Shown: piece by piece, positions 35,701 to 45,799 of the stretch | Numbering within the stretch: the first letter of the stretch is position 1 | Layout: the number at the start of each line of letters is the position of its first letter | Assembly: GCA_024663395.1 (NCBI GenBank) | Contig: JANFAH010000007.1 | Span: 1,550,001 to 1,614,000 of the forward strand | Origin: Pisolithus tinctorius | Taxonomy: Eukaryota; Basidiomycota; Agaricomycetes; Boletales; Pisolithaceae | Reading direction: 5' to 3' | Length of the DNA: 64,000 nt | Made by a program: the position numbers and the translations under genes | Notes under the pieces: model-generated | What the model was told of the DNA's origin: nothing | The model's input: only the letters and a program-made list of their open reading frames with translations | Databases searched by the model: none

Positions 35701-36264
35701 CATGTCTACTTGGAGCTGTGAAACATGTCCTTCATTACCTTGCAGGCATGGTTAATCATCACCTTCACTACAGGGAATGCACGTGCAGTCCTCTTCTGCA
35801 TGGGTTCAGTGATGCTGACTGGGCAACAAACCCCGAGGATTGTATTTCAGTGACAGGATATTGTTGGTTCTATTATGGGGGTGTCATCACCCACTCTTCT
35901 AAAAAAACAGACTATGCAGGCCCTATCCTCCACCAAAGCTGAGTATATGGCAGTCACTGCAGCCATCCAGGAAGGTCTGTGGATTCAGTCCTTCCTCCTG
36001 TCTGTGGGTTTCCTGGTGCCACCCCCCACCTGTCTTTATGTTGACAATGTGGGGGTGATCACACTCTCATGAGAGGCTGCAAACAACCATTGCACCAAAC
36101 ATATTGACATACAGTATCATTTTTGTCATTCTCACATCAAGGCTGGGACCTTCCTGCTTGAGTGGATTGTGTCCTCCCATAACACTGCTGATGTCCTCAC
36201 CAAGGCCCTGCCTCATCCATCCTTCTCCTGTCATGTCACTGGTCTCTCACTCATGTCCCATTGA
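32711..36264 (+). pseudogene. Copia pol, 3' part (integrase, RT, RNase H), broken
   Basis: The line resumes with GKHAHSLFKPS and the integrase core: D in VHTDLRGPM, D in SDNGGEF and E in QQNGVAEQVIHTLE. A chromodomain-like downstream part follows (GPKSRLVCFMGYPPG). After the inserted solo LTR (33920-34633) come the reverse transcriptase (34689-35600: WRVAMDKEIDQL, LDIMRVFLHGK, LYGIKQA) and RNase H (HGFSDADWATNPEDCISVTGY) to TGA 36262-36264. The RT active-site box reads HVND instead of HVDD (Asn codon 35298-35300), a change explained by CpG to CpA. Several stops and frame shifts are present. Confidence 0.88.
33915..34638. mobile_element. Solo LTR 1 (CpG-rich) inside Copia, with target duplication
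   Basis: A 714-bp sequence (33920-34633) starts TGTCAAGTCC, ends GGTTATGACA and is flanked by CCTGG on both sides (33915-33919 and 34634-34638). TGTCA..TGACA ends and a 5-bp duplication are typical of LTR retrotransposons, often Gypsy-type. A TATA-like GCTATATAAGG lies at about 33953. CpG is frequent, in contrast to the Copia host. No internal element or second LTR is nearby, so it is a solo LTR. Confidence 0.85.
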
Positions 36265-36439
36265 GGGGGCATCAGAGGTCATTTTCAACAGTCACTTTGC
36301 TTGCTTCTCATTTCTGTTTTTCCTTCTCTGCACACAGAATGTTTCTTGTTTCTGTTCTCTTTTCTTTTCTCTATGCATGGAACTCATGTTAGTTTGGACT
36401 TTCTTTTGTCCATTTTGCATGTGTCCTGCTGTGGGGGCA
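36265..36439 (+). other. Copia 3' leader with purine-rich tract
   Basis: This non-coding pyrimidine-rich stretch lies between the pol stop and the right LTR. The last bases before the LTR, GTGGGGGCA (36431-36439), are the likely polypurine tract priming plus-strand synthesis. Confidence 0.6.
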
Positions 36440-36654
36440 TGTTGGTGTCAACAGTCACATGTTAGGTGCACTTGTACTTATAGAACTGTTTACATTAGTT
36501 TACACCTCAGCGCTTGTGTCTATGATGCTGAGGTGGGTATGGTAACCTCTGAGGACATGTGTGTGTACTTACCTCCTGTAGTGTGTCCTATCAGGTATTG
36601 TCAATGAAAGTGCTTGTGTCTACAATGCTGAGCATGTCCTATCAGTTTACAGCA
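36440..36654 (+). repeat. Copia 3' LTR
   Basis: This 215-bp partner of 5418-5632 has TG..CA ends and is followed by CATAA at 36655-36659. Confidence 0.92.
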
Positions 36655-36659
36655 CATAA

Positions 36660-39612
36660 GACATGCCTGGTGACAGAAAAAGGTAGTATCTGCTCTATTC
36701 TTAGACATCAAGGGAGCATTCCCAAATGTGGTAACAGACCATCTGTTACACAACATGAGGAAGAGAGGGCTCCTGCTGGAGATAGTACAATTCACAGAAT
36801 GGCTACTTATGAACAGGAAAACAAAGTTAAGATTTGACAACTATGAATCAAATTGGTTCCCCATCAAGAATGGCATAGGCCAGGGTGACCCACTGTCAAT
36901 GATATTATACATCATTTACAGCATGGACCATTCATAGCCATAGGCAAGACATTTGTGGACACCCATGCCACACTACTCAACATGATGGAGTGAGAAGAAG
37001 GAGGTTATGATTGGTCCAACAAGCATAACTCATGATTTGAAACAAGTAAATTCACACTAATGGACTTCACACTCAGCAGGGCCAAACCCAGGACACTGAT
37101 AACAATAAGAGGTACAGTAATAGCCCCAACAGTGACTCATAAAATTTTTGGCATAATACTGGACTGTCATATCCATGACTCTTGGACTCAATCCCAGTCC
37201 AGTCCAGACCCTAGCCCCTAACTCTGGTCAAGTCCAGTCCTAGTCCAGCCTAGAAAACCCAACTCTGGTCTAAATAACTTAAGTCTGGTGTTTTACCCCT
37301 ATCTCCAGTCCATTCCAGCCTCCCAGCCTTGCACTGCTCCACCCCAGTCCTCCAAGGTCCATGTCCAAGTCACCCAGACATAACTCTGGTCTGTTTTCCT
37401 TTGTTTGTACTATATTTAGCCTAGTCCTTTCATCTGACTTTTGCTTATGGTACAAACCTGTGTCTGACTCTGGTTATGCCAGTCACCCAGACTTAGACTA
37501 TTAGTCTTGGCACAGCCTCTGTGGCTGTCCTCACCTTGCTAATCATCTCACTAATAGCTTATTAACAAGTCTGGCTTCATGTTCATTACTCCAGACTGGC
37601 CTCATGTATTTAACCCCTGTACATACTTTGTAGCACTCCAGTCAGAATATCAACTTAGTATTACCCTCAATTCCATACTACACCCCAAGTCTACTTGATA
37701 GCTTAAGGCCAAGCCTTAAGCTATCCCCAGCCCCTGTCCTGGACCTCTCCCTGGCTTCCATAAGGGTACAGCACATAAGCTGAGACCAAGGGAGGTAGAT
37801 CCAACCCTGGACCAGCTTCCCCCTGTGTGCACTCCAAGACCAGCTGGTTTCCCATGGTCCTGGTCTTATTCCCACACTCCCAGCCTTAAGTCCAGTCCTC
37901 CAGACTTAACCCCTAACCTCCAGCCTTAACTCCAGTCCAACTGGACTTAACCCCTGTCTCCCAGCCTTGACTCTGGCCACCCAGACTAGCCCCTGTCACC
38001 CAGTCATGAAGCCTGGTCACCTGAGGGTAAACCCATACTTGACATGGACCAAGAACTAAGATGGAAAGCCCACATGGCTCAGGCCCTAGCTAAAGGTACA
38101 AAACAAGCACTCCTCCTGAGAAGGATCTCCACAACATCATGGGGCATCCCAATGAAGTTCATATGGCAACTCTACCAGGCCACAGTTGTCCCAAAGATAA
38201 TGTACACAGCTGCAGTGTGGCTGAAACCAGCCTATGCTGGTGACCATGCCACTGGTATGAGAGGGTCAAAAGGAATTGCAAGGTGACTCCTGACAGTCCA
38301 AAGAACAGTGGCCCTAGTGGCCACAGGAGCTATGAGAACCACCCCCACCAACATGTTACTCATTCATGCCCACATTCCCCCCACACCACTACTCATTCAG
38401 CACACACTCCACAAGGCCACATTATGCCTGTCCACTCTACCAAATGACCACCTGCTCCACCCACACATCACCAAAATCACAAAAACCAATGTCAAATGTC
38501 ATTGTGCAGCACTCCATCGCCTATTCCACAACCTAGGAATCAACCCAAAACATGTTGAGAAAATACATCTGTGCCCAGTCCCCCCAAATGCATGCTTATT
38601 GCACATGATGGCCATAGCCCCAAACAAAAAAGAAGCAATCAAAGACCTTTCTAAAATCAGCAACTGCACACTAATATTCACAGATGGCTCATGCATGGAA
38701 GGAGGAGTTGGAGCAGTGGCAGTACTACATGTAGACTACAAGCACATAACCACACTACATTACCACCTGGGCAATGATTTGCAACACGTGGTGTTCAAAG
38801 CCAAGGCAGTGGCAATGGTCTTAGCAGCACACCTCCTGGACACCAGAGATGAGATAACATACCTGGTCACAATACTGGTCAACAATCAGGCAGCCATCAG
38901 ATCGAGTGAGTGACCAACAGCAAAACCAGGACATTATCTACTAATGCTATTTAGAACAATGATCATCAAGACCCTCAAGGAGGAGTGACTGACAAGAAAA
39001 GACATCACAGTTCAATGGATAGCAGGGCATATGGACATTGAAGGCAACAAGTTAGTGGACAGGGAAGTGAAGCTAGCAGCAAAAAGAACAGACTTCTCCA
39101 GCCCCCAGTGCAAGCTACCCCCCTCATTAAGAAATCAATTACCCTGCAGCATATCTGCTCTCAAACAGGTTCACTCAGCAAAGCAGAGGACCCTATGGGC
39201 TAATCTATGAAAGAAATCCCCCTGATATAGTTGCATATCACATGTCAACCCAACCCTACCCAGCATGTCATTCACCAAGTTAACCACCTCACTAACCAAA
39301 AAGCAAACAGGCCTCCTCATACAGTTATGCACCAGTCATATCCCACTGAATAAACATCTCCTTTGCTTCAAACACAGCAATACTCCCATGTGCCTACAAT
39401 GTGGAGAGGTCATCCCAGAAGATGTCCACCAGTTCCTCTTCCAATGCCCCAGATATGACAGGGAATGACATGTTCTGAGGAATGCACTAGGAAGGGACAC
39501 CACATCCCTCTCATACCTCCTATCCAACCAGAAAGCCCAATCACAGCTCATCAAATACATAGCAATGACCAAGTGACTACAAAACATGTTCAGTGAGGTA
39601 CTCAAACAATAG
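36660..39612 (+). pseudogene. LINE A ORF2, 3' part (RT, RNase H), broken
   Basis: Readable parts are VTDHLLHNMRKRG, GIGQGDPLSMILY, TLIFTDGSCMEGGVGA and CLQCGEVIPEDVHQFLFQC, in the LINE B order up to TAG 39610-39612. The region that should hold the RT active-site box is missing or shortened: the sequence jumps from the equivalent of 11,650 to 11,710 near 36929. Many TGA stops are present, several shared in position with CGA or CG codons in LINE B. Confidence 0.85.
37160..38049. mobile_element. Solo LTR 2 (CpG-free) inside LINE A, with target duplication
   Basis: An 880-bp sequence (37165-38044) starts TGTCATATCC, ends ATACTTGACA and is flanked by TGGAC on both sides (37160-37164 and 38045-38049). 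It is rich in CCAGTCC and CCAGCCTTAA-like repeats, contains TATTTA and TATATTTAG motifs, and has no CpG that I can find. It splits the LINE A codons that correspond to LINE B near 11,940. It is an older insertion than solo LTR 1. Confidence 0.87.
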
Positions 39613-40156
39613 AACAGCATTAGATAACACAGCACACAGGGAAACACCAGCTAAACATAATATGTTATCAATCCAAGAAACTCCAATATGCTCACAGGCC
39701 AGCTTGCTGCATGCCCCCCCCCCCCACCACATCTCTTCAACAACCACATCTTCACCCCCCAGTCCACACAAACCACTTGCCATACCTTACCCATATCACC
39801 TCTCCACCTGGCAACTCCCAGCAACATGTTCCCACATCCACCCCCACCCAACCCCCACCATCCCTGCTCTGATAAACCCACAAGACAGACTCCAAGCAAA
39901 CAGACAATGGAGAACACATAATTTACCACACCAGCTGGCCTAAGGGCTGCTGGTTCAGTGTAGACAGAGTTTAACTGGCTAGCAATGTCTTAAGCCTTCC
40001 TTACTACAAGACAGAGTGTCTAAAACAGCCAGCAGGAATGGCAGACTGCTGGGGGGTCAATGACCCTGCCATCAGGGCATTCACTCATTTGTAGGGAAAG
40101 GCAGGCCACAGGGGGCCTCTACCTAGTCATTAAACCACATTAGAATAGTGCAACAT

Positions 40157-40172
40157 AGGACAAACTCGTCCT
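40157..40172 (+). promoter_or_regulatory. Conserved 3'-end hairpin of LINE A
   Basis: AGGAC and GTCCT pair around the loop AAACTC, the same stem as in LINE B (32642-32657). The loop differs, so the stem itself seems to be kept. Confidence 0.55.
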
Positions 40173-40202
40173 CAAGCACTTTAATACAGATATATATATA
40201 TA

Positions 40203-40215
40203 AAACAAAACGACG
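40203..40215. repeat. Right target site duplication of LINE A
   Basis: AAACAAAACGACG pairs with 1576-1588 (one difference) and closes the nested block. Confidence 0.8.
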
Positions 40216-43200
40216 ATGGCCCCCGACCGGCCTCAAGTACATACGGCTAGGGATCCCATCAAGACTGACCGAGACCCTTCGCGATCGCCTTCAGTCACCC
40301 CCCTTGATTACTAACGGCAACAGGATGGATGACCAACAGACGCAACGAGCTCGAAATCTTTTTGTTCTCTTCCATTTCCGATCCTTATCATTTTTTTAGC
40401 CAAGCATAAAAGCGCACGGCTGGAACCAAATTATGCGGGTAGCAAGCGGACGCAGGAAGATATGCAAATTGCTGAACTCTCACCTCAATGGTCGGCGAAA
40501 CACTCGCAACGGCACGAAGCATGCTGTTACTGCTCTTTTACACTCTTCGATCCCGAACTCCCTTACCAAATTCGGCAGGGTGGCGGTCGGGGTAGTGCTC
40601 AAGCCCCTTGATGAGAGCTCCTGCAGGCTCAAAACCGTTCACCCTCACCTCCAGCCCTATTCACCACGTTCAAACCTCCCAAGGATACGCGACGTTGCAG
40701 CCGACCATCGAAGTAAACGAGCCGTAAGTACACTCCGTGTGGTGCTACCACCACTTCACCTCATACGAGCGCGCGATAGTCGAGTGGCTAGATCGGGCGA
40801 GCGAGAAAGGAGACATAGGACACGTCACATGTTCCTCATGGTTATCACGATCTCTGGCATGAGATTCCCACCGTAGTGATCGAAAAAAAAAAACCTAATC
40901 AAAGAAAGGTAGAGTCACTTCTCACCTCGGAATGCACATGAAGGGAGTGCTAACCTGCGTGAATGAAGCTGGATGAGCAATGAGATATATAACGTAGCAT
41001 TCACAAGTATTTCTCCACATTCCACAAGAGAGGGAGGATGGCCTGCGAAACGTTCATCTCCCTCCCTCGCAAAAGTCAGCCAATCGAAGATGCGCAGGAT
41101 GATGAACGGGTTGAAGAACAACATTACATAATTGATTGTTGGGTGCAGCGAGCTTGACACTCGATTCTTCTTGCAGATATCAGCCAGCTGCGGGTGTTCG
41201 TTACGGAAGGACACACCTTCAATGTAATATGTAAGGTTGAACCTGAGGTAGATGGGGCGCCCATTCCAGTGATGGCATCGTGGCCCGAACCTGGAGAATA
41301 CCTGCTGTTGTGAATCACGTATTTTCTTGGCTGGAGTGCATGCGTACGTGGAAAAAGAGGTACGACCAGAACAACTCGAGGTGCTGGTTTTCGCCTTTAA
41401 ACGTATTCATATGTGAGGCCCAAGCTTCAAGGATCGCTGGGACTAGCGCCTGCCACTGTGCCAAGGAACATATGTCGCCAACTTAGCTAGAGACACGGTC
41501 CCATGTACGTTTTGTCCTTGTAGCTGTTGGCTGCTCCGTGGCAGTAACCAGTCCGGAAAATAACACCGAGAAGCTTGGTCGAACCCGAAACGAAGTTCCA
41601 AGCGGTGTTATAGTAAGCCCACTACGACCTGAGTGGACTCCATCACTGCCTGCTTTCGACTTACAGCGGACAGCGAAAATCCCGTTATCAGAAGGAGAAA
41701 TGGGCTCAGTGAATATCAAACTACCAACAACTTGCCTGTGGTACTAATATGCTTGACGGAAGGAATCCGATCACTGGTGGTCGGTATGCACACGGAATTT
41801 TCACCCTCCGCCGCGACGGCCTGTCATGCAAAGGCAGCTGATTACGTCCTCTTTTGTCGGGAGCTGTCGTGGACCGCAGCGCTGAGGTCAAACAGCCGAT
41901 CAGCCGACTATAGTGTGCTTCGACCTGGACTTCAGGGACGCTATCTAAAACCTTGAAAGTATACTTGGCGTAAATCGTCCATAATGACGCGATAGGCTTC
42001 TCGCCGCCCACGGCATCCTAAGATAACGATAACATGTTTGGGACGGAACAATTGATAATGAAGAACTCGCGGGGCCCAAGTATGACGCAGTTCCGATGCC
42101 TCAGTTGGGTTCGAGTTGCACCTCGGTATATACCTCCTACGGTCCCAGAAAGTCAACGTCATTGCGTTCGATACGTTCGCACCTTTCCGTGATTGCTAGT
42201 ATAGTTTTGCAACCCGTGATCATTGGACAAGGTTCAAATCGAACGTGCATTCGCTTCGTAAGAGTGGCGTATTTGGAAATTGCGACGGTAGGCAAAAGTC
42301 CTTGACTGAATTAGCGTGAACTTGACAGCACGACTTGAATCCTTTGGTTCAATGTATGGCACACTTATGGTCGAGTGGACTCTCACATTCTTGGATCCAG
42401 TGTACCTAGCGAAACTGACGACACGGTAGGCTGGTTGAAAAGTCGACGGGAGACAGTGGTTCCTTCGCTCCAAGGCCCACTAGTTACACTACTAGTACCT
42501 TGCAGTAAACAACGCACCTCTGACGGAAGACTGAATGGCAGTTCGTACCTGAATATGCTTTCCGCTTCGTCAGCAATGACACGTCCGAACAACCTGACCT
42601 GAACTTCGACCTGGTGATCCACACGGCTCCCCGAACTCGGAGATACCCTAGAGCATCCAGTAACTCGCTGCACGGCATTGTGCGAGACTGATCATCAATC
42701 AAGTCCTTCATGCATGGTAGTGAGACATATCATAACCTCCGACAGCCCTATTGAGGATATGAACATGAATGGGCTAAGGGTTTTCCAGGTTCAGCAGCTG
42801 GGCATCTTATCAACCTCTCCCACCATTGTTGGGCTATTGACACCCCTTTTTCTCAAAGATAACGTGTCAGTCGTCAAGGGTAGTTTCTCTGCAAGGTTCG
42901 CGATGATCCTGTGGCAATAGAAGAAGGTACGCCCATCGGGAAACCTCATCATCCTCAATATTGCTGTGACCGTGAGTGGAATATCAGTACCTGACAAATG
43001 CAATTCGCTGCATCTCTACAGGGTAAGAGCATATCAGGCAACCGCGAACGCGATAAGATTTTAATCCGAAGAACCGTGTACGTGAAACATAGGCTGAGAG
43101 GCTAATACGATCGGTGAAAAGTAAAACGGTGCTACATGCCATACTTTGAGAAGCGAAGACCTTTGAACGCTGCATTGCACAGAACATCGTAAGGTGGTAA

Positions 43201-43315
43201 AACATAGGACGAGTACAGACGCTGACTCATCTATGAAATCTAAAGTCGTCAAAAGTAGAAGGGCAGCATGACGTACGCGAGGTAAAAAAACAAACCAGAA
43301 GGTGAGGGAAACTTT
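40216..43315. other. 3.1-kb stretch without a recognised gene
   Basis: CpG is frequent again. Short open frames exist on both strands (for example a 60-codon plus-strand stretch near 40420-40610 and minus-strand frames near 41000-41300 and 41720-42010), but none has a motif I recognise or a convincing set of splice sites. A fast-evolving or decayed gene cannot be excluded. Confidence 0.4.
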
Positions 43316-44425
43316 TCATGAATCAGAACCAACGGTGCCATCTCCGTTGGCCTCCTTGGCCTCATCCTTCTTAGTACTGAGGACGTTGACGAACTCGCTG
43401 ATTCTTTGAGACAGCTTCTCCAGTAGTGGGCTCACGCGTTCCTTGACTTCGTGACCTACGCGGTTCACCTTCTCCGAGACTGGTAGATCGGGCATGGTGA
43501 CGATGTCACGAAGATCCTTGACAGACTTGGATATGTCAGGGTACGTCGACTGAATCGTTTGCGGGAGAGCAGCGGTAGTTTGCTGAAGCTTTTGTAGCTC
43601 GAACAGCAAACTGTCCGAGAGGGTATGGATATGGGTTTGCGCCTGGCTCAATGACGTCGATGCAAGATCCTGGATCGAGTTTGCAGTTGTCATCGCCTTT
43701 TGTCTATCGTGTGCATCAGTTGCGTGGTCTCTAATGTTGGCGGCAAGAGCAACGTACACCAAGATGCTCTGCTGCTGTAGCTGTTTGAGATGCTCAGAGG
43801 AGTAGACATACAAGTTATCTTTCAAATGTTTGGATAGGTTTAGAGCGCGCTGGTACTGGTACTGGCATACTGCAGGCGGAGACGTTGGCGACGATGCCCC
43901 TGAATCCTTGCCGACTTTGTTAACAGCAATTTCGAAATAATCGACGAGAGGTGCGAAGCGCTATAGGGGCTTATCAGACATCGATATACAGGGGTTAATA
44001 CGTGTGCAGCTTACCTTGTCGATTCCTTCCGCGACGCCTAGTGCAGGGGACTTGACGTTCTCGTCGAACCGCTTGTTGGCGGTCGATATGACGCTCTGAC
44101 GTCTCTCTCGTACATAGGACACCACCTCTTCTGGTTTGGCTTTGAATGGGTAAGGGTACTTCGATTCTACGATATCTAGCCCCTTGTTAGCATAGCCGTC
44201 GGCACGGACTATCAAGGGTGCCAAGCGTAGTTGTAGGTGTTGAGAGTAGTTGAACGCTGTGTTGGAGATGGCTTGGGCTGCGTGATAAGGAGAACGAGTG
44301 AAGACATTGGATAACAGTGCCGAATGTAACTGGTCCAGAGAAGACGCCACGAGGGGGATGGAAGCGACACGGGAAAGGGCGGTGAATTCGGGCATCTTGG
44401 GCTGAGTCTGAGTTTCTGTTGCCAT
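43316..44425 (-). CDS. Perilipin-like lipid-droplet protein
   Basis: Two exons, 44425-44015 and 43960-43316, are joined across a 54-bp intron (GTAAGC..TATAG) and give a 351-residue protein with frame kept. The N-terminal half has SRVASIPLVASSLDQLHSAL, paired aromatic and tyrosine residues, and LAPLIVRADGYANKGLDIVE followed by SKYPYPFKAKPEEVVSYVR. These match the fungal perilipin/CAP20 pattern of proteins that coat lipid droplets and control triglyceride use. The C-terminal half is amphipathic and helical, with a Glu/Lys-rich tail. ATG 44425 was chosen as the first in-frame ATG (MATETQTQPKMPEF). The gene lies between an intergenic region and the mariner element with no sign of damage. Confidence 0.7.
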
Positions 44426-45372
44426 CAGCAAAGAAGGCGGTTAAAAGTTGAAAGTTGTGGTTTGCGGAACGACGGAATGCGCGATGCCAGCGCAGGACAG
44501 GCTCATATGTATACCTGGCCCTCTTGCATGTGATTCCGTCATATCTCCTGTCACGCACGAGTGAGTATCACGTCACATCTGTTCTGTCACAGATCGAGAT
44601 TCCGGTGGAGCTAATAATATAGGCCGAGAGTGATTGCAGAGATTGGCATATCACAAGTAAAGTAGGCCCATCCCCTTGACAGATATTTGAGTCAGCCCAA
44701 GTTATGCGATCGTTGCTGATGAATTGAATACTGGCCAGGAGGGGGTGAACGGCACAGGTCCGGTTCATCGATTGACCCCGGCCCTGGTGGAAGAGGAGGT
44801 CGACAACATCCGTGCTTCTGAATTGAAGGGGACGTGGCGTCGTGCAGGGAAAGCTTGCTAGAGAGAGGTCTTGCGCCATCCTCACCCGTGATCATGTTAC
44901 TATCATCCAATGGCTGGAATTGTGTCCACTATCAGCTGGTAAAGGCTGATATTGCTTGAATGTCGCTCCAACTCCAGGGAGGCGCTGATTTCCATCTTCG
45001 GGACTGGGTTACACGTGTTTCAACTTCACCTCCTCCATTTGAAACCTCACACGTGCGTAACTCGAACTAGTGGATATGATCTTTCTCGGGGTGAAACAAC
45101 TTGTCGTCGGAATTTCATCCGAGGGTGCAAAACTGCGTCTTGAGTCTAACTGACGTCATACTGAATACAGCTGCCCACGAATGGAGCCCCCACTCTGGCT
45201 TCGACCAAAGTATCAGAGTGACACCAGGAAGACTCACATGTATCCCCCACCGTCTGCAGGAACGGTTAGTGAGTATTGACAGGGAAGAACGGAGCACAGC
45301 CAGAGATTATGACACTGGCCGACCCATCCCGAATGTGGCCTGCATTTGGGATATCGCCCGAGATGCGGTGAT
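44426..45372. other. Intergenic stretch upstream of the perilipin-like gene
   Basis: No gene was recognised. The part near 44426 should hold the promoter of the minus-strand gene. The stretch ends at the TA target of the mariner element. Confidence 0.45.
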
Positions 45373-45374
45373 TA

Positions 45375-45508
45375 CTGTCGATTTCAGGCAAGTTGGCCAC
45401 GTGACTTTTTATGTAAGAAAAAAAAGCACCCAACTTCCGTCGACCATATCTCCTCAACGCACCATCGGAATTCAATGAAAGAAATACCATTTGACTCGGA
45501 AAAAATGA
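45375..45508 (+). repeat. Mariner left terminal inverted repeat
   Basis: CTGTCGATTTCAGGCAAGTT opens the repeat. It pairs with the reverse complement of 49450-49583, with one substitution and a one-base change in an A run in the first 78 bp. A second conserved block, GACTCGGAAAAAAT, closes it. Confidence 0.9.
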
Positions 45509-45799
45509 CGGAACTTGATTTCAGATGACCGAGGTCTAAAAAATGTGGTTGGACAATTTCGGTATTTAGCGACCTCGGGATATGGGTCTCGAGCTATGTA
45601 CTACATGTAGACAACCATTTGGCACTAATATCAGTGGGGTAGCTATTCGGCGCATGTTCGATAACATTCTTTGACACTTTGAGGCTGTGGTTGACGTTGA
45701 AAGAAAGGACGTGAGGCACAAAAAATTGTGCAAGGACATTGATAACGACAAGACACAATTGACAGCAGTAGACATGTGGGATGATAGACATTCTGCAAC
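45509..45799. other. Spacer inside the mariner element, 3' of the accessory gene
   Basis: A/T-rich non-coding DNA lies between the left inverted repeat and the stop of the accessory gene. Nothing else was recognised. Confidence 0.45.

Larger units (their letters stand above)
5418..36654 (+). mobile_element. Ty1/Copia LTR retrotransposon, interrupted and CpG-depleted
   Basis: This Copia element has two 215-bp LTRs (5418-5632 and 36440-36654), a primer binding site at 5633, a purine-rich tract just before the right LTR and gag, protease, integrase, RT and RNase H sequences in Copia order. It inserted into LINE A. It was later split by LINE B at the gag-pre-integrase/integrase junction, and it also carries a solo LTR at 33920-34633. 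The coding line has many stops and almost no CpG. The LTRs differ at about a dozen sites, all transitions, so it is an old, dead copy. Confidence 0.92.
36655..40202 (+). mobile_element. LINE A, 3' part
   Basis: This is the collinear continuation of LINE A after the Copia insertion. It matches LINE B from the RT domain near 11,390 through RNase H and the 3' UTR to the tail. It is CpG-depleted like the left half. A second solo LTR interrupts it at 37165-38044. It ends in an AT-repeat tail followed by the 13-bp target duplication. Confidence 0.9.

Noticed and set aside
1589..40202. LINE A left and right parts as two separate LINE copies
   Set aside because: They are collinear without overlap, share the same CpG depletion, meet exactly at the Copia ends and are bracketed by one 13-bp duplication.
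42225..42245. GGTTCAAATC resembling a tRNA T-loop
   Set aside because: No matching acceptor, D or anticodon stems could be folded around it.
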